Below, piece after piece: positions 56,286 through 64,000 of a DNA stretch of 64,000 nucleotides. Source of the DNA: Choristoneura fumiferana. Lineage: Eukaryota; Arthropoda; Insecta; Lepidoptera; Tortricidae. Position numbers and translations under genes: made by a program. The stretch is from assembly GCF_025370935.1 (NCBI RefSeq), contig NC_133497.1, positions 9,478,599-9,542,598 on the forward strand, given 5' to 3'. How positions within the stretch are numbered: position 1 is the first letter of the stretch; each line of letters begins with the position of its first letter. The notes beneath the pieces were generated by a model, which made no database searches, had not been told where the DNA came from, and saw only the letters and a list, made by a program, of their open reading frames with translations.

Positions 56286-56974
56286 GGGCACATGAACGGT
56301 CGAACAACCTTAACCCTCTCGTCCAATAGTTTTAGCAAACGCTGTACCCGAAATCGGCCAAAAGAGCTTAACCTCCGACACAAAAAGAGGGACGTTTAAG
56401 TCTGACGCCATTGTCTGTCTGTGTCATCATAACTCCCAAACGGATTATCCAATTTCAGTGCGGCTTTTTTATGTGAAAGCGAGTTTTCCTGCGGTGGTTC
56501 GCAGCTATGTTTAGTAAAAATTAGTTGAGCTGTTTTCGAGATATTGAAGTTTGAAGTGACATGTCAATGATTGACGCCAATGAGTGACAATTTGTCAAAA
56601 TACTAAGATGTGCTCGGGTTGATACCACCCACTGCTCTGCTCGAGATGCCAGAGGTCAAACCCCATGGCAACCACGGTTAACTTTAAATACTATCCATCT
56701 ATAAATAGCCTGCAATAAAGCCGTTGTTGCTACGCGGCTGGGGCGGTGCGTGCGTCAAGTATCGATTGAGCCGGATTCAGTCTCACTGGCGCCCAAACTG
56801 GGGCGGCTTCATTCATAAGACATAGCGATAGTCTCATCTCATGGCTCTGAGAGGTGGTCCTTGACTGTTGACCTCTTGGAGAGATTCAGTCATACGAACT
56901 ATGGAAGGACAGAGCTAGGGGAGATAGAGGTCAACCACGGTCAGTTCTATGTAAAAAAAAAAGCTACGCTTGGT

Positions 56975-57115
56975 TTTTTTTTGCGCGATAGAATCTGGAA
57001 TACCTATAGTCACCGATATGGCTAGAACAATATTTAAGTTGAAGTGGCATAGGGCGGGCATAGCGCAAAGAACAGATAACCATAGATGGAAAAAAAACTC
57101 GAATGGCGACAGCAT
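56975..57115 (+). pseudogene. RTE-like ORF C-terminal remnant, copy B
   Basis: Counterpart of 22653-22815: AIESGIPIVTDMARTIFKLK, WHRAGIAQRTDNHRWKK, then KLEWRQ in the next frame, one block further than in A. Confidence 0.65.
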
Positions 57116-57514
57116 GTCAGCAATCATGACAGCTCTGTGGTGCCACCAAATGCCCGTTCAAAAATTAAATCGGACCGAGTTATTAGAAGCTTATATAATG
57201 ACTCACGAAAGTTTATTCAACTCTGTTCTATAAAACATCACACAAGTCCCCAAAGTAACATGGCGTAGTTTTTTCATTTTATTTAATTTTGGTCACGTGA
57301 GCGGAGCCCTTCTGCCGAACATTGAATAGAGTAGTGTTGCCAGGCGATAAAATTCGCGTTAACCTGTGTTGCGTGTGTTAGAATATTGATTGGCCCACGT
57401 TCAGTCAAAGTGGCGCCCAACATGGGGCCGGTTCCATTAACAAGATAATGCGATTCTAGCTAACAAAAGGTTGGGAAAACCAACCGTCCTTTTAAAAAAT
57501 AAACCAAAGATACC

Positions 57515-57945
57515 AAGTGCGGTTGAATACAGCGCTGTCAGACACTGGCGGTGTAAGTAGCACTCGTGGTGCGCATATTCTAGAAAAGACTCACTCTTTG
57601 TCGACGATAGTGTTGGGAAAAGCTCTATTGTTACGGATGACTGAGCACAAACTTAACACTGTTTCATAACTACGGGATGCCTGCCAGGAGCCCGAAAGAT
57701 TCTATTTCTGTCCATATTTTAAAGTTAAAAATGTCCTTTTTGTCCAAATGTTGTCATGAAAACTGCTGTGCAAAGCTCTATCTGATTGCGATGTTGCAAG
57801 ACCGCCGTCTAAGTCGACTGTAAAAGTAAATCAAGTTCCTATCATGTCCTATGACACGTTTATCCTACAGACGCAAATGTTATGTATTTTTACAGTAGGA
57901 AAAAATTTACAAAGTTAAAAAGCATAATTCGACCTAGGTTTATAA
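57515..57945. mobile_element. B-only insertion of unknown type
   Basis: About 430 bp (gtgcggttgaatacagcgct ... gacctaggtttataata) between gataccaa and acattcattac, absent from copy A (near 23190). No clear TIR, tail or reading frame. It may equally be a deletion in copy A. Confidence 0.45.
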
Positions 57946-58467
57946 TAACATTCATTACATTTTAAAGTATCTCGTTGATATGCAATTTCTTCTTGTTTTA
58001 TCTATACCGTGATTTCAACTGATATGATTGGTTGGATTGCGCACGTCTCCGCTAAGCTCCGCTTTAATAAAAGTGCACCTTTATATTCCATTCCAACTCA
58101 ATCCCAAAACAATTACTTAACCCGAGTCATAAATTTTAATTTAACTTTTTTTTTCAAACTTTTAATGGAGAGTCAAGCTTGTATCATTAAATTGTAATCG
58201 ACGTCCCTGATGGAGGCAGTTTATTGACTAACAGTGCACACTTTCTGGCCGCGCGCCAGGACGTCAGGTCAGACTCTAGTAATCCATTTGTCTGGGTAGC
58301 TTTTAGTGTCTATATGTGTGTATGTTTGTTTAGTGATATATTTACATCCTGGCCATTGACATTGCCGGCGTTAGAGGTGTTTGACAGAACGTGCACGGAA
58401 GAGCACAACATAAGCTTTTATTTAACTCTCTAAATATGGGCTAAATAAATAGGATAATCACAGCAAA

Positions 58468-58596
58468 AGTGCAAAAATAAGTATATATTCGAACCACTCA
58501 AAAATATGTTACTACCGCCTTATTGCCTAGGAATAAGAGTCTGTAGTACATATTTTTGAAACTTTGAATAAGAACATACTTTTACACTTGAGTGTA
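58468..58596. mobile_element. TIR MITE 'agtgcaaaaata' family, copy B, left end lost
   Basis: Counterpart of 24737-24873. The left terminus was deleted between two aag triplets. Confidence 0.65.
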
Positions 58597-59071
58597 CAGT
58601 AAAAGTTTTTTCTACATAAAATAAAATAGTTTTATTGTACATTCGAACTATTTGATTCCTGACCCACCGTAGAACGTTCTCACAGTAAGTGTCATGATAA
58701 ATTCCCTTGTCTAGCAAAGGATGGAATGTCAATATGACTTTTCCTACGAAAATCTTCCACAGTGGGTCACAATTTCACGATCCGGTACTTGCACTATTAC
58801 TTATTCTGTGATTCGGTTGGTACGAGTGTACTTTTAAGTGACTAAGATACTTAGGCTACAATTCAAAAAGAATCTGACATTTTGTTTTAACTACACGTCT
58901 GGTCCTGCTCCGCTTACTCAACTAATTAATTTGTTAATAGTGGAAACTGTTGTAGCTACTGTAATATTTGTATGTGTTTTATACTTTGTATTATTTCAAG
59001 CTGTTTGTTTTCCTAAAATAAATAAATAATTAAACTAATTATGATATATACGAAAGTTTATATGTTGTACC

Positions 59072-59242
59072 TACCATCAGCCAAATATATGGTCTACCAC
59101 CCTAAAGTTGATAATCGCTTGCATGTCATAAAATAATAATGTCAATAGACGTGTCTGTCAACTTGAAAGTTCGACTTTAGCGACATATTCATTTGATAGG
59201 AACTTTTCAAAAATTGATAGACCACTTATTTGGCTGATGGTA
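59072..59242. mobile_element. TIR MITE 'taccatcagccaaata' family, copy B
   Basis: Counterpart of 25336-25505. Confidence 0.8.
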
Positions 59243-59294
59243 CATATGTAGTTAGTAACTCCTTCACGCTAAACACTAAACTAACCTAACCAAC

Positions 59295-59520
59295 TAAAAG
59301 TTGGAAACCCCCGACTTTGTCACTTCAATGTTCAATATCTTAAAAACAGATAAACCGATTTTGACGAAACATGTCTAAGAACCATCGCTAGAAACCCTGA
59401 TTAGAAATAAAAAAAACACACATTCAAATCGGTCCACCCGTTTAAAAGCTACGGCGCCACAGACACACATAGCGGTTTAACTTATAACACCCCTCTTTTT
59501 GCGTCGGGGGTTACAAACGG
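59295..59520 (-). repeat. Lepidopteran high-copy repeat, copy B
   Basis: Counterpart of 25556-25795. Confidence 0.65.
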
Positions 59521-60002
59521 CTCGACAAATGAGGATGAAACTTATCAGCATCTTAAAAAACAATCGCTAGTATTAGAGCCGTGAAATTTGGCAAGAGTGT
59601 TTTTTATACAACGTTATTGAGATCGACGATGTAATTTTTGGGAAATCTCGGAATTCTAGGAGCTGAGGGTATTGGCTCATAAAATATACTTAAAGAAAAA
59701 TTGACAAAAAAAAAAAAACACAATCTTTTCTCCTCTAACTTGAACCAACAAGGCGAAGAACAAAGGATTCTAAGCGATGGATTTATCGCCTTATTTACCT
59801 TAACAATATTTTATCAGGTGAGAATTTTCCACAAAGTATTAATCACTTGAGTTACAACAATAGGAATCAATTTAATCGCTTAAAATATATTATTTAGTAC
59901 TTTAATCCAACTAATCCAATTAACTAGCGAAGGTTTTCTACAGAGAAATTGAATAGGGAATATATGTCATGACCCAGATATTTAACGTGATATAGAAATG
60001 GA

Positions 60003-60645
60003 AAAAACCGGCCAAGAGCGTGTCGGACACGCCCGAAATAGGGTTCCGTGGCCATTACGAAAAAATTAGGTAATATTTTTCTAAGGATTTCGTATTTTGT
60101 ACGGAATATTCCAAGTTTAGTTATATTTTATACCTTAGGCTGCTATTTACTCTTAAACTACTAATAATTCTCAAGAAAACTTAACCGTTATAGTTTCCCT
60201 TGTAAGTTTGATATACTTACTATACCATCCTGAATTTTTTCAAATTTTTCCACCCACCGGTTTAGATTCCACCGCTCGATTTTAATGAAAATTTGCACTT
60301 TAAAGTTTAATATTTTGCAAACGAATCACTGAATCGAAAATAGTTTTCGCAACCCCCTAATGGTTTTAAAAGACCTATCCAACGATACCCACACTACAAG
60401 GTGAGATGAGAAAAAAAAACGATCCCCACTTTACGTCTATGGGAGGCAGGTACTCTACAAAAAAAAAAATCTTGAATTTTTTATTGTACCATTTTGTCGG
60501 CATAGTTTACAAATATAGTCGTGCAAAATTACAGCTTTCTAGCATTGATAGTCCCTGAGCAAAGCCGCGGACGGACAGACAGACAGACAGACATGGCGAA
60601 ACTATAAGGGTTCCGTTTTTGCCATTTTGGCTACGGAACCCTAAT
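60003..60645. repeat. Lepidopteran interspersed repeat, copy B
   Basis: Counterpart of 26280-26920, with (gaca)n expanded by about one unit. Confidence 0.65.
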
Positions 60646-61547
60646 GAAACGAATGCCGTAAAAATCATGATTATCTGTTTGAAAAATAAGGAAGATACAA
60701 GCGAACGATGGCATTCCATCTCGTTCTAGAAAAAAAAAAACATGGACTTTCTATGGTCGTCGTGTTGTATGATGTAATCAGAAGTTTATTGATTGATTTT
60801 TATTAGTCGTTGTTGTAGCGGCAATAGACATAACCATTATGTGCAAAATTTCAGCTGTCTATCTATTACGCTTTTCGAGATACCAACCAACCATACAACC
60901 TTGTGACAGACAGACAGACGAACAACGAAGCGAGCGAAGGGTACGGAACCTTAAAAAAAGTGATGAAAGACAACCTAAAAACGATCATTCGAAATTAGTA
61001 CTACTTCTTCTTCTTCTCTTTTAAAATATGGCTTTTCTGTCCTAATTCATAGGACAATTTCGCCAGTGTCAAAGTAAACTCTCTTTGAGAGGGACGTTGT
61101 ACGGTAATTGTAGTTTTTGCAACTTGATAGTAAAATTCCAGAAACCACGTGGAGACCACTTGCGCATTAAAAAATGTTAAGACACGAGAGCAATATAGAA
61201 TTTTGGGATCACTGTTCACTGTTAAGGTTAATCGCCGCATAAAACACTATCAAAATTATACTTCAACTAGCCAAAGAAACAGAAATAGAAAAATTAGATA
61301 TTGTCTACATCCGCCATGTTCGAATGCTACAAATCGAATCCGAAATTAGTACTAATTGTTGTTGATAATGATCAAGCAATTTACGTCAAAAATTTGACAG
61401 TTACAGAGAAAGTAGTGCCTTCGTAGAATTTCTGGTTTGCTATCATTTAATACTTGTAAACAAAGAATAACCCTTATTTAGGTCAGCGCGCAATTCCACA
61501 AGTAGAGAGACAAAGGACAGGGACGCCCAGGGCGTCAAATTCCAGAG

Positions 61548-61677
61548 GGGCTACTATGAAACTCGCAAATCGAAGTTCGTATCGCACGGTCCCTTTCACT
61601 CGCGTATTAAATAACATAAGCGGCAGCGGGACGGCAACATACGAAGTTCGAGTTTTGCACTACGTGGTATAGGGCCA
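61548..61677. mobile_element. Hairpin MITE, copy B
   Basis: Counterpart of 27802-27930. Confidence 0.65.
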
Positions 61678-61773
61678 GTATCGACCGTTCCGTTTTGGTC
61701 CCTTATGAAGGTCCAAGGTCACTCAAAGGGAAAACAAAAAGACATACTAAATCTTCTCTGCCGCCTTTATATG

Positions 61774-62078
61774 CAGCGTGTATTTTTTGATACTACCTCA
61801 AACTGTAACCAGACGAAGATTTAAGTGCTATTGTTAATTTAAAATTAACTACCAGAGCGTAATTAATTTTTGAAATATTTTCGAGCAGAGCAATGTAATG
61901 GGTACAATAATTTGATACGAGAGAAACGTTCTGTGACAGCTTTCACGGCAACAAGTGCGACGTGTAAAGTGAACAATAATAAGTTTTTTTTTTTTTTACT
62001 AAAACATAATAAAATGTGATTATTAGAGCCTTTACTAACTACCCTTAATGTTTGAGGTAGTATCAAAAATACACGCTG
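61774..62078. mobile_element. TIR MITE (cagcgtgtatttt ends), copy B
   Basis: Counterpart of 28029-28323, with flanking tatatg. Confidence 0.8.
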
Positions 62079-62204
62079 TATATGCGCCCCGTGCTGTGCA
62101 CAGGTTTTCTCTTTTTTTTCACTTATTTTCTCAAAAAAATGGAATACATTTTTTTTATATCAGTGAATGACACATTACACCTTGCTCCTCCGCTCCACTT
62201 AGGG

Positions 62205-62482
62205 GAGATTCGAATCGAAAATACATACTGAAACATAGATGCACAGAAAAACCAGAAAGAGACCAGCGCTGGGAATCAAACCCAGGTCCTCAGCATTCCG
62301 TGCTGCGTGCTATACCGCTACACCACCACTGGACAGGAGTACAGACACAAACTCCTACGCACCACATATTTCAGCTTGTTTGTTTCTTATTTAGTCACTT
62401 AAGCAGCGACACTAGCGACATCTATGCTTTAGCCCTCATCGAGAAACTTTCAGCACCCCAAGAGATTCAAGCTAAAAGGTTG
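62205..62482 (-). mobile_element. SINE with tRNA-like module, copy B
   Basis: Counterpart of 28449-28720; tRNA-like unit 62261-62334. Confidence 0.75.
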
Positions 62483-62903
62483 TAATTTGTAGTTCATCTA
62501 ATTGGTGTATTTTATCTAATAATAATTTAATGTTAATGTCCCCAAAAAGTATTTAGCAAACACGTTCCCCCATGTCCTCGGTATACTCGTAAATAATAAA
62601 TACCCCCTGAAACTGGAAGTAGGAAAAAATCCACTTCCCTATACCTAAGCAAGTATTTTTGTTGCGTATTGCCACTGCATCTTAACACTTGAGCCATGGT
62701 GACAAGGTTTAGTTTTAAGTCGCGAAGCTGCCAGAGTTATTTGGTATTCTGTTCCCGTAGAAGCAAGGGTGTCTCAAGTAGTTACGAAGGTTCTCGTGCT
62801 ATTAGATTTGTATGGAATTAAATTAATCTCCAAGTCGACCGAGCTTCATACTTCTCTTTTGCTTTTTTTTTTAACATGAAGCTACAGTGACTCACTAATC
62901 CCA

Positions 62904-63132
62904 CTATATATGTAGTATTATTAATGCGAAAGTTTGTAAGTCTGTTTGTTTGTTTGTTTGTTTGTTACCTCATCACATGGAAACCGCTGAACCTATTTAG
63001 ATTAAATTCCGTACACAGAGTACACAGTTTGAGTCCGGGAGAAGCACATGGGTTTCATCCTGGAAAATTGTATAGTTCTCGTGGAATAGCGATGAATTCT
63101 AAGCGGACAGAGTCGCGGGCAACAGGCTAGGA
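62904..63132 (+). repeat. Lepidopteran high-copy repeat, copy B
   Basis: Counterpart of 29179-29393, with (gttt) expanded to about five units. Confidence 0.7.
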
Positions 63133-63656
63133 GTAAAATGAAACAGGCAACTCACGTCTTTAATCAAGTTTTATTTCACTACGCTTTTTTCCTTTCATGC
63201 CTAGCTCAAAGCTAAAGGCAACTCCCGTGACAAGTGGTTTACATGCCTTGTTCACACCAGCCTACAGAACAATACAGATAACAAAAGAAACCGTTACGAA
63301 TTCACCAATCGGCTCACAGCTGTCAAAAACGCCGCCTACGCACTATTAAGTCTTATTTTACAACTCGTCGTCCACATTTACCCCACAAACATCACGCCTG
63401 TATTCCCAAATTCAAATGTCTTTATTCCAAATAGGGTAGGCAGAGCACACGAAACGTTACCGCTTCGGAGCCACTTTTAGCAATTTTAGGTTTTAAGTTC
63501 GACAAAAACGGTACAATAGTGACAGGTTGCTAGCCTGTCGCCTACGGTATACCTTAACCTATATCCTCAGTCGCCTCTTACGACGTCCACGAAAGAAATG
63601 GAGGGGTGTCTAACCCGACACCAAACAGGACACATTTACCAGACGCGTCCAAATAA

Positions 63657-64000
63657 GGGGGCATCCATTAATTACGTGAGGTCTTCAAGGGGGGGAGGGG
63701 GTCAAGTAAAATCTTTCCAAATCTCACTTGGGGGAGAGGGGGGTTTTCACAAATATCACGTAAATTTTTTTTCAACAGAAAACCGTGTAAAATTGCGTGA
63801 AAGTAAAGTTAAATTAAAGTAAAAAAAATCTCGAATAAAAATATGGCGACACAATAGTTGTTGTCACAGTGATTTTAAACTACCTACGGCAATATTCTCA
63901 AATCACAAGTCGTAAATAAAATTAATAGAACGAATTATTTTTTTGTATTTTTTTTAAATCCGACGGGTTTACAGCCAACACATTTCAAAAAATCTCACGT
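63657..64000. mobile_element. TIR MITE (gggggcatccattaattacg ends), cut by window end
   Basis: Counterpart of 29895-30350; the right part lies beyond the window. Confidence 0.7.

Larger units (their letters stand above)
35409..64000. other. Copy B of the ~30-kb block
   Basis: This is the same-orientation partner of copy A. It has its own private insertions (41551-44314, 49762-50036, about 50494-51015, 55005-55272, about 57515-57945) and lacks those of copy A. At several positions it shows the precise empty target site of an insertion in copy A: 40349-40360, 53338-53345, 54106-54115 and 58013-58021. This makes it useful for defining element boundaries. Confidence 0.9.

Overview
This window looks like repeat-rich, gene-poor DNA from an insect nuclear genome, most probably a moth or butterfly (Lepidoptera). 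The basis is the repeat content, which I recognise from general knowledge and have not searched: RTE-type endonuclease/reverse-transcriptase remnants, non-LTR 3' ends that finish in (GAT)n, tRNA-derived SINEs, and the high-copy 'taatattataaatgcgaaag' and 'gacgcaaaaagagggg' repeats. I find no intact host protein-coding gene, no rRNA, no convincing functional tRNA and no CRISPR. The open reading frames are short, interrupted and mostly lie inside repeats.

The main architecture is one block present twice in the same orientation. Copy A (1-30243) and copy B (35409-64000) align almost base for base, apart from scattered substitutions and many insertions or deletions. Between them lie the right flank of copy A (30244-34116), a run of exactly 100 N (34117-34216) and the left flank of copy B (34217-35408). 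Nearly identical sequence, clean presence/absence of transposons, and a standard-size scaffold gap between the copies suggest that the two copies are the two alleles of one locus placed in series by assembly. A real, recent tandem duplication is the alternative.

Comparing the copies gives insertion and empty alleles side by side. Only in A: a hAT-like element carrying an RTE reverse-transcriptase pseudogene (262-2420, 8-bp TSD); two SINE-like insertions carrying a 74-nt tRNA-like module, one of them palindromic (7106-7359 with 12-bp TSD; 10365-10825 with 14-bp TSD); a 70-bp piggyBac-like micro-element (9907-9976, TTAA); a composite insertion with a GC-rich reading-frame tail (11603-12094); a foldback element built from tandem repeats (18130-19062, 8-bp TSD); a non-LTR 3' end (19779-20023, 10-bp TSD); and a 1000-bp element with a 9-bp TSD (23265-24264). 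Only in B: a 2764-bp TIR element containing nested palindromes (41551-44314), a young tRNA-derived SINE (49762-50036), a hAT-like MITE (55005-55272) and several shorter insertions.

Shared sequence in both copies holds older MITEs, hairpin elements, SINEs and RTE C-terminal remnants, separated by AT-rich DNA in which I recognise nothing. There is no pathway or operon to describe. The biology here is that of non-autonomous mobile DNA, with several poorly characterised elements whose boundaries can be read directly from the paired alleles.
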